Both the position numbers and the translations under genes were made by a program. Below, in pieces: positions 1 to 10,289 of a stretch of 64,000 nucleotides of DNA. The notes beneath the pieces are model-generated. The model was not told where the DNA came from. It saw only the letters and a list, made by a program, of their open reading frames with translations, and did not search any database. Each line of letters opens with the position of its first letter. Positions within the stretch are counted from its first letter, which is position 1. The stretch is from Anodontia alba (taxonomy: Eukaryota > Mollusca > Bivalvia > Lucinida > Lucinidae), in contig OZ024831.1 in NCBI GenBank assembly GCA_964016985.1, forward strand, positions 81,880,263 through 81,944,262, written 5' to 3'.

Positions 1-59
1 CTACCTACCCTACCTGTTTTTATCTAGCATGTTACCCTAAACACACATAATCTTTTATT

Positions 60-290
60 TGGCCTTATTGTATTTTTCTTATTTCTCCATGAAAACATAT
101 ATTGTGGGTACTCATTAGAAATGCCGCATTAAGGCACTTCTAATGTGTACCCCCAACTGACATTTTTCTTATTTATTCATGAAAACATGTTGTGCCAACT
201 AATTAGAAGTGCCTCACCAAAGCACTACCAATGAGTACCCACTACCTATGTTCTTGTGAAGAAATAAGAAAAATATTTATCTGATACCAC
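60..290. mobile_element. Fold-back (GTTGTGGGTACT family), one and a half copies
   Basis: ATATTGTGGGTACTCATTAG with AAGGCACTTCTAATG, then TAGAAGTGCCTCACCAAAGC with AATGAGTACCCACTAC, form an imperfect palindrome flanked by TTCTTATTTCTCCATGAAAA and its inverse. Confidence 0.55.
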
Positions 291-619
291 CTATTATCTT
301 CAGTTATGCTATAACTCAAGGCCCGGTTGTTCAAAGCGTCGTTAGCTTAACAAGCTTGTTAAGGGTCATTTCGTTAACCGTTTTAGCGGATTCAATACAC
401 AATATTCTGATATTTTTTGTTGAAAAAATGTGAGTAGCTTTTGCACTGCAAAAGCTACTCACATTTTTTCAATAAAAAAATGTCAGCATATTTGCATATC
501 ACTCGATGTAAATTTTAACGAATCATTAACTAACGATGTCGTTAGCTTTGAACAACTGGGCCCTGAAATATTTATAAAACATAATATTATAAAAGGTATA
601 AACCATTGCCACTCTGGGC

Positions 620-735
620 AAAGTCAGCAGACGACAAATTGATGATACATTTGTACTTTTCTTATTTTTTCCAAGAAAACAGGATTTGACATTTCATGCA
701 AATTGTCTCCATAGGAGAGTGCTAAGCATTACCTG
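620..735. mobile_element. Fragment of the CAGCAGACGACAAATTGATG fold-back family
   Basis: AAAGTCAGCAGACGACAAAT, AAACAGGATTTGACATTTCA and GCAAATTGTCTCCATAGGAG match one arm of the family whose full copies are at 14195 and 48030. The stretch 290-620 holds a second small palindrome around 430-475 (GAGTAGCTTTTGCA/TGCAAAAGCTACTC). Confidence 0.5.
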
Positions 736-1274
736 TTCAGGGCAGGAGTCAATACTATCCTCTCAAAGAACTTTTATAGATAAGGCCCAGATTTTCTCTA
801 TATGCTACACTAAAAGAGATAATTGTTTCAAGAGATTTCTGTTTTGACATTTCTGAATGAAGTACAACAAAAACTTTATTCTCGGATATAGATGTACATA
901 TAACCCAGCTGAGGATTGAAGCCACCCAATCTGAAGGCAGACACTCAACCTAACCGAGCCATTCATGTGTGAACAAAAATGTGAAATGAGCATGGACAAA
1001 CATTACCTTAATATATTAATCCTAAGTAATGGAAAATCGGACCTGAGCTACACAGTAAACCAAAATTAGAAGTTGAAGAATATGGCTTCTGATCAAGGTT
1101 GCATCAAGCAGTTTTTTAGATGCACCAACAGGTAGTCAATAGACCTGTTCAAGTCTTAGGACAAGAATGGTATGGAAATTGAGTTGCGCTAATATTTAGG
1201 GTGAATTCTGTAATGCTATCACCACTTTGCATAAAGACAAGCTGTTATCTAGAATTCTGAGTGGCTGAACTTAC

Positions 1275-1767
1275 CTTGTAGTTGTGCCTGGAACTGCGGA
1301 GCAGCCAGTCTGTTCTGTACCATCTGCCCAGCAGCAGACATCTGACCAGGTCCTGCCTGCGAGAATACATTGCCTGGGTTTGTCACTACTGGAACAATTT
1401 GTCCATTAGGTAAGAGCAGAGCAGATGGCAGCTGGTTCTGTTGATTGGGAACACTATTCAGGGTGAGAAGGTTTCCACTCTGGTTACCAGGTAGGACTCC
1501 GGGAGGACCACCGAGAACCATCCCACCTTGACCTTGTAAATTCACCACTTGATTTTGACCTTGAACTTGTGCTAGATGACCCTGACCCCCAATCTGTTGT
1601 AGAAACTGGCCATTTTGTAGAATACCACCTTGTAAAACATTGTGTTGTTGCTGGAAGGCCATATTTGGTAAATTCTGTCCATTCTGTCCAATCAGCTGGC
1701 TCTGAAGTGCTGCTATATTGGACTGTTGCTGTGCTAATGCCACAGCATTCTGCTCTAAGCCTGCAGT
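1275..1767 (-). CDS. USF3: USF3-like transcription factor, Gln-rich internal exon
   Basis: Internal coding exon of 493 bp encoding about 164 residues. It is very rich in Gln, Asn, Gly and Leu, with blocks such as ALAQQQSNIAALQSQL and LLLPNGQIVPVV, which look like a low-complexity activation region. On the minus strand the acceptor is a T-rich tract ending TTTATTGCAG, and the donor is CAAG/GTAAGTTC, close to consensus. The exon starts in phase 0, matching the phase-0 donor of the 7741-8834 exon, so the two join without a frameshift. It ends in phase 1, so at least one more exon lies left of the window. No DNA-binding domain is visible here. The USF3 assignment rests on the linked bHLH exon and on the long Gln/Asn-rich tail known for USF3. 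The exon structure is much more certain than the name. Confidence 0.75.
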
Positions 1768-1859
1768 CTGCAATAAACAATAAATTATGAGCCTTTCCAA
1801 ACAGAAAATAACCTTAAATGGCACTGATACACTTTCAGGGGTTGGGATGAGGTGCAACT

Positions 1860-2160
1860 ATGTTAAATGGTTTTTGTCTCCTTTCTGAAACGGGTCCACT
1901 CTACAAGGAAAGAATGTTCTTCCTTAGGCAGCAAATTCTTTCCTGCACAGTAGACCCTTTTCAGGAGCAAAGTCTTTCCTTGTAGAGAAGACCCTTTTCA
2001 AAACAGCCTTGGTGTGTAGTACACCAAACAGAAATTCACAAAAGTTGTCTCCCTTGACAAAAATGGCATACCAAGTGTAATGCAGTCCCCTCAAAGTGAA
2101 TGGATACAGCTGAAAGATTCTGTCACCATTTTGCAAAGGGAGACAATTTTTCTGGCATTT
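1860..2160. repeat. Degenerate inverted repeat, intergenic
   Basis: TTTCTGAAACGGGTCCACTC, TACAAGGAAAGAATG and TTCTTTCCTGCACAGTAGAC form loosely inverted pairs. A similar motif is at about 57100. I see no gene here. Confidence 0.35.
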
Positions 2161-2164
2161 CTGG

Positions 2165-2450
2165 TTTGGTTTGTGTTGAGGTTTTACAGCCCAATCAACC
2201 CACCTGGGTTGTGTTGAGCATGGTCAGTTTACCTACTCACACTTTTACTGGGCAGGCTCAGTCCTCTAAGCGATTAACCAGTTTTGCACATTCTTTCGCC
2301 AGAAACTGACAATTGCCCTTCTTGAATCAACAGAAAGGAGAGAATGACCATACAAAGTATTTTATGATCAATCTCCATGGAAGAAAGTTGCCGACCTGGA
2401 GGGGGTCGAACCAGCTGATCACCTGTGGCCTTCCTGGTATCTGAAACCTT
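2165..2450 (-). mobile_element. SINE-1, diverged copy
   Basis: The tail TTGTGTTGAGGTTTTACAGC is at the left, the body AGAAACTGACAATTGCCC in the middle, and a decayed head (CGACCTGGAGGGGGTCGAAC) at the right. It abuts the 166-bp element at 2461. Confidence 0.65.
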
Positions 2451-2460
2451 TCAAAAACAA

Positions 2461-5400
2461 GAGGACCATGATGGTCCTATATCGCTCACCTGACCAAACA
2501 GATTTGCATATTTACTGTTGAAGTTTCAGCCAAGTTCACTGCTCTAGGATTTTTGTATAAACTTTATAGCACTAACCATCCCCACCCCCCTCCACCACAC
2601 CCCTGGCCATGTTTTTTTACAAATCTTGACGACCTGAACTGAATCTTAAAAGAGGGTCACCAAAGGAATATTTCTGCCAAGTTATACTGAAATTGGTCCA
2701 GTGGTTTAAAAAGTTTTATATAGCTATAAAGCCCTACGGCCTAACGGCCATGTTTTTTGACGAATCATGACAGCTTGAACAAACTTGGTAGAGGGTCACC
2801 AAAGGAACATTCCTACCAAGTTATATTGAAATCTGTTCAGTGGTTTCTGACAAGAAGATTTTTAAAGTTTTCTATTTAGATATATAGGGAAAACAAGCCC
2901 CACCCCATGGCAGCCATGTTTTTTGACGAATCATGATTGCTTGTACAATCTTGATAGAGGTTCACCAAAGCAACATTCCAGCCAAGTAATATTGAAATCT
3001 GTCATGGGGTATGTGACAAGAAGAATTTTAAAATTTTCTATGCAGATATATATGAAAAATAAGCCCCACCCCCCTGTGGGCCATGGTTTATGACGTATCA
3101 TGAAGGCTTGAACAATCTTGGTAGAAGGTCACCAAAGCAACATTCCTGCCAAGTTACACTGAACTCGGTCCAACTGTTTCTTACGAGAAGATTTTTAAAG
3201 TTTTCTATATAGATATATAGGGAAAATAAGCCCCGCCCCCTAGCGACCATGATTTTTGATGAATCATGACGGCCTGAACAATCTTTGTAGAGGGTCACCA
3301 AAGAAACATTCCTGCCAAATTGTATTGAAATCGGTCGATTGATTTCTGAAAAGAAGATTTTTAAAGTTTTATATATAGATATATAGGGAAAATAAGCCCT
3401 GCCCCAGGCAGCCATGTTTTTTGACGAATCATGATTACTTGAACAATCTTAGAAGCGGGTCACCAAGGAAAAATTTCTACAGTTATAATAAAATCAGTTC
3501 AGTGGTTTCTAACAAGAAGAGTTTTAAAGTTTTCTATATAGATATATAAGGAAAATAAGCCCCGACTCCTGGCAGCCATGTTTTTTGACGAATCATGACG
3601 GCTTGAACAATCTTGATAGAGGGTTACATAAGAAACATTCCTGCAAAGTGACATTGAAATCGGTCAAGTGCTTTCTGAAAAGACTATTAAAATTTTCTAT
3701 ATGGATAAATTATATAGGAAAATAAGCCCCGCCCCCTAGTGGTCATGTTTTTTGACAAATCATAACGGCTTGAACAATCTTGGTAGAGAGTCACCAAAGG
3801 AACATTTCTGCAAAATTATATGGAAATCGGTCCAGTGGTTTCTGACAAGAAGATTTTTTAAGTTTTCTATATAGATATATAGGGAAAATAAGCCCCACCC
3901 CCTGGCGGCCATGTTTTTTGACAAATCCAAATGGCTTGAACAATCTTGATAGAGGGTCACTAAGGAAACATTTCTGCCAAGTTATATTGAAATCGGTCCA
4001 GTCGTTTATGACAAGAAGATTTTTAAAGTTTTCTATATAGATATACAGGGAAAATTAACCCCGCCCCCTAGCGGCCATGTTTTTTTTAACGAATCATGGC
4101 GGCTTGAACAATCTTGCAACAGGATCACCAAAGGAACATTTCTGCAAAATCATATGGAAATCGGTCCAGTGGTTTCTGACAAGAAGATTTTTAAAGTTTT
4201 CCATAAAGATATATAAGGAAAATAAGCCCCGCCCCCCTGGCGGCCATGTTTTTTGATAAATCCAAATGGCTTGAACAATCTTGCAACAGGATCACCAAAG
4301 GAAGATTTCTGCGAAATCATATGGAAATCGGTCCAGTGGTTTCTGACAAGAAGATTTTTAAAGTTTTCTATACAGATATACAGTGAAAATAAGCCCCGCC
4401 CCCTGACGGCCATGTTTTTTGACAAATCCAAATGGCTTGAACAATCTTGGTACAGGATCACCAAAGGAACATTTCTGCAAAATTATATGGAAATCGGTCC
4501 AGTGGTTTTGGACAAGAAGATTTTTAAGTTTTCTATATAGATTATATAGGGAAAATAAGCCCCGCCCCCTGGCGGCCATGTTTTTTGACAAATCCAAATG
4601 GCTTGAACAATCTTAGTAGAGGATCACCAAAGGAACATTTTTGCAAAATTATATTGAAATCGGTCCAGTGGTTTCGGACAAGAAGATTTTTCAAAATTTT
4701 CTATATAGATTATATAGGGAAAATAAGCCCCGTCCCCTGGCGGCCATGTTTTTTGACTAATCCAAATGGCTTGAACAATCTTGGTAGAGGATCACCAAAG
4801 AAACATTTCTGCAAAATTATATTGAAATCGGTCCAGTGGTTTCGGACAAGAAGATTTTTAAAGTTTTCTATATAGATATATAGGGAAAATAAGCCCTGCC
4901 CCCTGGCGGCCATGTTTTTTGACGAATACAAATGGCTTGAACAATCTTGGTAGAGGATCACCAAAGGAACATTTCTGCAAAATTATATTGAAATCGGTCC
5001 AGTGGTTTCTGACAAGAAGATTTTTAAAGTTTTCTATACAGATATATGGGGAAAATAAGCCCCGCCCCCTGGCGGCCATGTTTTTTGACGAATCCAAATG
5101 GCTTGAACAATCTTGGTAGAGGATCACCAAAGGAACATTTCTGCAAAATTATATTGAAATCTGTCCAGTGGTTTCTGACAAGAAGATTTTTAAAGTTTTC
5201 TATATAGATATATTGGGAAAATAAGCCCCGCCCCCTGGCGGCCATGTTTTTTGACGAATCCAAATGGCTTGAACAATCTTGGTAGAGGATCACCAAAGGA
5301 ACATTTCTGCAAAATTATATTGAAATCGGTCCAGTGGTTTCTGACAAGAAGATTTTTTAAGTTTTTAGTTAAAAAATCTATTTTTAGCTCCTGTGACCTA

Positions 5401-5590
5401 GATATGCAACGGACCGGAACCATTTGAACAACTTTGAAAGAGGACCAACCAAGGATCATTCCTGTGAAGTTTAGTCAAAATCCAATCAGTGGTTTAGGAG
5501 GAGATGTTGTTTAAAGATTGTGGACGGACGGACGGACGTACGGACGACGATGACGACGACGACGGACGGTGAGTGATCACAAAACCTCAC

Positions 5591-5615
<25 letters not shown>
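2461..5615 (+). mobile_element. Non-autonomous element with hairpin ends and 166-bp tandem core
   Basis: The left end has hairpin AGGACCA-TGA-TGGTCCT (2462-2478) and then GCTCACCTGA (2484-2493). The right end has TCAGGTGAGC (5605-5614), its exact inverse complement, inside a second hairpin (5586-5613). AAAAACAA flanks both sides (2453-2460 and 5616-5623) and may be an 8-bp target duplication, though it is low complexity. Between the ends are about 16 tandem units, then a (GGAC)n/(GACGA)n tract at 5521-5567. There is no transposase. A related left end occurs at about 16648. The superfamily is unclear: 8-bp duplications suggest hAT, while the terminal hairpin followed by CTAA recalls Helitron ends. 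Confidence 0.6.
2600..5380 (+). repeat. 166-bp tandem (satellite-like) array, about 16 units
   Basis: The unit contains GGCGGCCATGTTTTTTGACG, then GGCTTGAACAATCTTGGTAG, GATCACCAAAGGAACATTTC and GAAATCGGTCCAGTGGTTTC, then a T-rich stretch with TATATAGATATATAGGG. The spacing is 166 bp between matching points at about 4743, 4909, 5076 and 5242. Left units (2.6-3.7 kb) are much more diverged than right units (4.2-5.36 kb), so recent expansion was at the right. The open frames in it on both strands are by-products of the repeat. Confidence 0.9.
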
Positions 5616-5622
<7 letters not shown>

Positions 5623-5640
5623 AATGGGGCCTATGCTAAA

Positions 5641-5926
5641 TTGATTGTGTTGGGGTTTAACGACACATCAACCCTTGTGGGTTATTTTGTGTCGTCTCCC
5701 AGAGAAAGGGAGAAAAGAGACAGAAGAGAGTAGAAGAGATGAAAGAAAGGGACAGGGAAGAAAGAGGAAGAGGGCTGAAAGTGAAGAAACAGAAGAAATA
5801 AAAACATTCCCCATCTACCCTTACCTGCTACAAGGATAGCAGGCCTTGCTTAAATGTAAGCCAATATTAGTTGGACGCCCTGGTGGCGTGAGATACACGA
5901 CACCTTCGCCACACCCCACCACCCCC
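5641..5926 (-). mobile_element. SINE-2 copy (GTTAAACCCCAA tail)
   Basis: About 286 bp. Read on the minus strand it ends ...ACGACACAAAATAACCC...GTCGTTAAACCCCAACACAATCAA. It has an A/G-rich body on the plus strand (GAAAGGGAGAAAAGAGACAG). The target duplication is ATGGGGCCTATGCTAAA at 5624-5640 and ATGGGGCTATGCTAAA at 5927-5942, with one indel. Similar copies are at about 6563, 14576 and 51107. No clear tRNA head is seen. Confidence 0.75.
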
Positions 5927-5989
5927 ATGGGGCTATGCTAAAAAGAAAGAATTTGCTCCCACAGCATAGCTCCTGATCAGGCATTGCTT

Positions 5990-6390
5990 TTTGTTTTTCA
6001 AAGAAAAGTTGATATTTTTTTGTTTCTCCAGGAAAACGTATGTTTTTTTGTTTGTGTTGAGGTTTTACGGCCCAGTCAACCCAATGGGGTCATGTCGAGC
6101 GCGGTCAGTTTACCTAACCACACGTTTACTGGGCAGGCTTAGTCCTCTAAGCGGTTCACCAGTATTGTGCACATTCTTTCGCCAGAAACTGACAACTGCC
6201 CTTCTTGAATCAGCGGAAGGGAGAGAATGACCGTAGAAAATATTTCATGATCAATCTCCACGAAAGAATGTTGCCGACCTCGGCGGGGGTTGAACCCGCG
6301 ACCTCCTGGTCTCCAGTCGGACGGCGCATCCAACTGAGCCACTGAGGCCGGCTAGGAAAACGTATGTTGTGGGTACTTATTAGAAGTGCC
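5990..6390. mobile_element. Fold-back (GTTGTGGGTACT family) split by a SINE
   Basis: GATATTTTTTTGTTTCTCCAG before the SINE and GTATGTTGTGGGTACTTATT after it are the two parts of one half of the fold-back family seen at 13.7 and 58.9 kb. The SINE at 6045-6353 inserted into it. Confidence 0.6.
6045..6353 (-). mobile_element. SINE-1, full-length tRNA-headed copy
   Basis: On the minus strand it starts with the tRNA-like head GGCCTCAGTGGCTCAGTTGG (A box) ... GGTTCAACCCC (B box). The body includes GTCAGTTTCTGGCGAAAGAA, and the tail is AAAACCTCAACACAAACAAA. The perfect 15-bp target duplication AGGAAAACGTATGTT lies at 6030-6044 and 6354-6368. It is a non-coding Pol III retroposon. The 67-codon open frame over its head is incidental. 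Other copies are at 58.39, 62.76 and 63.45 kb. Confidence 0.9.
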
Positions 6391-6394
6391 TCAC

Positions 6395-7335
6395 AGAGTT
6401 AAGCAGAAATCCAGCCATCCCTTCAGGAAATATGGTGAACACAAGCCATTTATCAACATTCTAAGACCTTGTATGACCTTGAAAAAGGGGTCGTCACCAA
6501 AATCATATCAGATCTTGTCAACATCCCAATAATATATTTGTGCTTTTTTAAACTAATGATTGATTGTGTTTGGTTTTAAAGACACATCAACCCTTTTGGA
6601 TAATTTTGTGTCGTCTCCCAGAGAAAGGGAGAAACGAGATAGAAGAGATAGTAGAGGAGATGAAAGAGATGGACAGGGAAGAAAGAGAAAGAGAAATGAA
6701 AGCAAAGAAACAGAAACAATCCCCTAATACCCTTACAAGGATAGCAGGCCTTGCCCAACTGTAAGCCAATATCAGTTGGACACCCCGGTGATGTAAGATA
6801 CAGAACATCTTTGCCACACCCAACCTTCCCTGATATATGTGCAAGTTTTGTCAAACTCCATCCATTCATTCAGGATACAGGGTGCAGACAAGCCATTTTA
6901 CAACATTCTAAGACGTTGTGTGATCTTGAAAATGGGGTCAAGGTCACCAAAATCTAATTAGAACTTGTCCATGTCCTAACAATATATCTGAGCAAGTTTA
7001 GTGAAACTCCATCCATCCATTCCTTCAGAAGATAGGTGTAGACAAGCCATTTCCCAACATTCTAAGACCTTGTGTGACCTTGAAAATAAGGTCAAGGTCA
7101 CCAAGATCTAATCAGTTCTTGTCCATGTTCCAACAATATAGCTGTGCAAGTTTGGTCAAAATCCATCCATTCCTTCAGGGAATAGAATGCAGACAAGCCA
7201 TTTTCCAACAATCTTAACCCCTCGTGACCCTGAAGATGTGATCAAGATCACCAAAATCTAATCAGTACTTTTCCGCTACCCATGATATATCTGTCTAAGT
7301 TTGGACAAACTCCATCCATTCGTTCAGGAGACAGA
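6395..7335 (+). repeat. About 148-bp tandem repeat element, interrupted by a SINE
   Basis: Units carry ACTCCATCCATTC, TTCAGGA, GACAAGCCATTT, CAACATTCTAAGACCTTGTG and GGTCAAGGTCACCAAAATCT. About five units occur at 6395-6555 and 6835-7335. It belongs to the group of tandem-core elements in this window. No ends could be fixed. Confidence 0.7.
6563..6832 (-). mobile_element. SINE-2 copy inside the 148-bp repeat
   Basis: Same family as 5641-5926, slightly decayed (GTTTGGTTTTAAAGACACAT at the tail end). Repeat sequence resumes directly after it (CTGATATATGTGCAAG against AATATATTTGTGC before), which supports insertion into the array. Confidence 0.7.
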
Positions 7336-7547
7336 GAGCAGACAAGAGGCCACCCCGGCAGGATCGGCACCAAAAAACAATAATTATGCACCCCCACCCG
7401 CCTTGGCTCCCCCATGCACCCCCTCCCATGTAACTGTAGCAGACGACAACCTCATTCTTACTGTCAAGCCTTATTTACTCTGAAAAATGATAAAAAAAAA
7501 AAAAAAAAAAAAAATATCATCTGCTGCAGTTGGGATCAGCGTTTTAA

Positions 7548-7725
7548 CCTTTACCACTCTCTGGGCTAATTCAGCATATGACAAATTGACCATATTTGTC
7601 GTAGTTTCCCCAGAAAATAGGCTTTGAAGTTTCATGCAAATTGTCTCCTTTTTCTGAGAAAATTAAGAAAAATATTTCAAAATGTCTACCGCTAAAATTT
7701 TTACCCAGCAAGCATTTTTTAAGTG
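7548..7725. mobile_element. USF3: Fold-back (CAGCAGACGACAAATTGATG family) next to the large exon
   Basis: The arms GCTAATTCAGCATATGACAA and AAAATATTTCAAAATGTCTA are inverted relatives, and ACCCAGCAAGC lies at the right end. It ends about 16 bp from the donor of the 7741-8834 exon, inside the intron. An A run at 7493-7514 lies just left. Confidence 0.55.
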
Positions 7726-7740
7726 TGAAAATCAATATAC

Positions 7741-8834
7741 CTGCTTCTGCATGTTGTTCAGGAGCTGGTTTCCCTGGTTGTTGGGATCCATCCCTACAGG
7801 CATGTTAGCTATAACAGGAATCCCTTGTTCATTGATAAACATCACCTGCTGCTGACCTTGAAGCACTGGTTGGTTCCCCACTAATGGCATGTTGAGAACT
7901 TGTCCATTCTGAACCACAGTCTGGTACCCGGTAGGTCCACTAGTCATGACGGGAAGGTTAGAATTTACAGAAGCTGCAGCTGAAGGATTTGCAATATTAC
8001 CCACTGAAGCCTGTGTGTCTGAGGATGCTGCACCCACCTGACTTGCACTACTCTCACTACCTACAGATAAACCTTGAGTATTGGTGGCCACAGAAGCTAA
8101 CGTCTGTAAGGCCGATGTCTGTGACGTGTTAGACGTTTGTTCTGGGACTTCAGCCACTGTAGAAGCAGAGGTTGACACTGTTCCAGTCTCCTCACTCTGA
8201 CTGGCCTGGCTACTCGACTGAGGGGTAATTCCTGCATCCTGCATGGCTAGCTGCAAGAGACCAGCCTCAGACTCATCACCTAAAGTTTTATTTGTACTTG
8301 AACCAGTCAAATTTATTTCATTCTGAGAGTTTGCAAGCAATGCTTGCTGACTGCCCAAAAGTCCTTGATTATTACCCACAACTCCTTGTTTATTACCCAC
8401 AAGCCCTTGATTACCCATAATGCTTTGGTTATTAGCCATCATACCACCAATCATCCCAGGCATTAACAACTGATTGGCGCCAGGCATCATCACTGGATTA
8501 AGCATCATATTCTGATTAGCCATAAACTGGCCACCTGGCAAGTTCATCATCTGATTGGATGCTGCATTAATTTGGTGATCATCGGAGACAGAAACAGATG
8601 ATGTAATCATTTCTTGTTGTTGATTTTCCATATCCCGCCGTGCCTGTAAGTGAGCACTTAATGTGTTACGTCTTTTAGACTTTTTACTTTTAATTTTTGG
8701 ACTTTCTACTTTGGCATCCGTTGTTGAGCTGACTCCATTTGTTGATCGAGCTTCACTGAGATGATCTAATCCAGGGTCATCTGTCGGTGCCTGGGATATA
8801 TTAGTTTGTATTGTTCCATTTGGAGAAACCAGGC
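7741..8834 (-). CDS. USF3: USF3-like transcription factor, large Ser/Asn/Gln-rich exon
   Basis: Internal exon of 1094 bp encoding about 364 residues. The acceptor on the minus strand is TTTCATTCTAG and the donor is AAGCAG/GTATAT. The first two bases finish a split codon, so the preceding exon must end in phase 1, and this exon ends in phase 0. In order it shows: a lead with SPNGTIQTN; a basic cluster KIKSKKSKRR near residue 50, a likely nuclear localisation signal; a Met/Asn/Gly-rich repeat segment of NNQ-type units (residues about 100-160); a Ser/Thr/Ala-rich stretch (about 190-280); and a C-terminal part with NGQVLNMPLVGN and INEQGIPVIANMP. The NGQ-plus-hydrophobic pattern recurs in the next exon. 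There is no enzymatic domain. It is probably the activation region of a nuclear transcription factor. The ORF is long and open, with no sign of decay. Confidence 0.8.
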
Positions 8835-8884
8835 CTAGAATGAAACAATAATATATTTTAGCCATACCATGCAAAACTGGGACT

Positions 8885-9295
8885 TAACCCTTTCAACCCT
8901 GAGTTTCTGAAGTGGACTATCCCATCCTTGAATTCTGACATGCACACTGGTGCAAACAAGGTTTCAGCCGAAAATCAAAACCAGTATGGCAAACAGTGCT
9001 GATCCAGTCTAAATGGCTTGTTACGAGCTGTCTCATCTGGATCTACAGTTTGCACAGGTACATGTATCTGTTTTGGTCTGAAGGGCTGAAAGGATTAACA
9101 AATGATAAGCAGAATTTAATATTAGCAGATGACATTTTAACCCTTTTACCCTTGACTCATCCATCTCTGCATTTGGTCATGCCTATTGTTGTCAATAGGT
9201 CTCTTTCTCAAAATCATTAATAGACTGGCAAACAGTGTAGATCCTGATGAGACGGCTCATTATCATGTACCGGTCTACAGGGTTTAAAGGGTTAA
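8885..9295. mobile_element. USF3: Decayed fold-back pair (AACAGTGTAGATCC family)
   Basis: CCAGTATGGCAAACAGTGCT with TGGATCTACAGTTTGCACAG, and GGCAAACAGTGTAGATCCTG with CCGGTCTACAGGG, are imperfect inverted pairs ending in AAAGGGTTAA. They lie in an intron of the USF3-like gene. A relative is at 53190. Confidence 0.45.
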
Positions 9296-9479
9296 ATACC
9301 TTTCTTATTTTTTTTATTTGTACCTCTCTACAGGGTTTTAAGGGTTGAATACCTTTCTTATTTTTCCAGAAAACATATGTAGAACTTGAGAGTTTGTGTG
9401 GTGTGGACTCACAACAAACATTCTACTCTACTTTCTATGAAAACAATAGCAGTATCAGTCCAGAGATCTAAATATGACA

Positions 9480-9640
9480 ATTATCTTCAACAAAAAGTGT
9501 TGATATTTTTCTTATATCTCTATGAAAATGTCTGTTTGTAGTTGAGAAACAAGCAAAATGAAGAGTCACTACTAATGAATACTAACTACATTGGTTTTCA
9601 ATGAGAAATAAGAAAAAAAAAATCTCTAGAAACTCCTCTT
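9480..9640. mobile_element. Diverged fold-back (GTTGTGGGTACT family)
   Basis: CAACAAAAAGTGTTGATATT begins it, and a decayed inverse arm with TTTTCAATGAGAAATAAG ends it. The central pairing is poor. Confidence 0.4.
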
Positions 9641-9853
9641 AAAACTCTTGTCCTGCTGAATAAATTAAGATGCCACGCCAACTTCTAATTTTCAGCCAAT
9701 CCTGTTACTAGATCCAAATTGTTGTTATAAATTTGCATACTTGATGGCAAACAGTGCAGATCCAGATCAGTTGGCTTCTTCAGAAGCCAACTGATCTGGA
9801 TCTACACTGTTTGCAAAACAGGATATATCTGGGTTCAGCAGGACAAGGGTTAA
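9641..9853 (-). mobile_element. Fold-back MITE (CCTGCTGAA/TTCAGCAGG family)
   Basis: The ends CTTGTCCTGCTGAA and TTCAGCAGGACAAGGGTTAA are inverted. The middle is a near-perfect hairpin (GATCAGTTGGCTTCTTC / AGAAGCCAACTGATC) within GCAAACAGTGCAGATCC. Relatives are at 14370, 50592, 52375, 56640 and 63927. Confidence 0.75.
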
Positions 9854-10289
9854 ACAGCTATGGTGTCATTTATTTGCAATCTCCTAATTTTGTCAGCATT
9901 ATGCAGACAATTGAGTCCTCAGTGAAATCACCTGACCAGTAAATGACACCAAAATCTGACCAACCAAAATAGCTTACCAGTTAATGGTTAATGTTATTGC
10001 TTAGACAAATAATATTACCTATGTACTTTTTCATTGATAAATACAGGTACGAATGCAGTTTTCATTGACAAATACAGGTATCATAATATTGTTTGTCTAA
10101 GGATTTACTCATGGGCGTGGTTATACCCTTCTGACGGAGGAGTCAATTAATGAAATTGCCAAGAATGGAGGTTTAGAGCCACCTAAGAATCTGTGACATT
10201 TGATCAGGGTCTTTGCAGTTTGCCTATAAAGCAGCATATACTTCAGTCTTCCATGAAAAAGCAGACACAAAACCATTTCTCATGTACTT

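Noticed and set aside
3098..5459. A series of 66-105-residue open frames on both strands
   Set aside because: They repeat every 166 bp with the tandem array and are open only because the unit lacks stops in two frames. No splice sites and no known protein.
6139..6342. A 67-residue frame repeated at 58.4 and 63.5 kb, looking conserved
   Set aside because: It is the SINE-1 head and body read through. The conservation is that of the retroposon, and target duplications border each copy.
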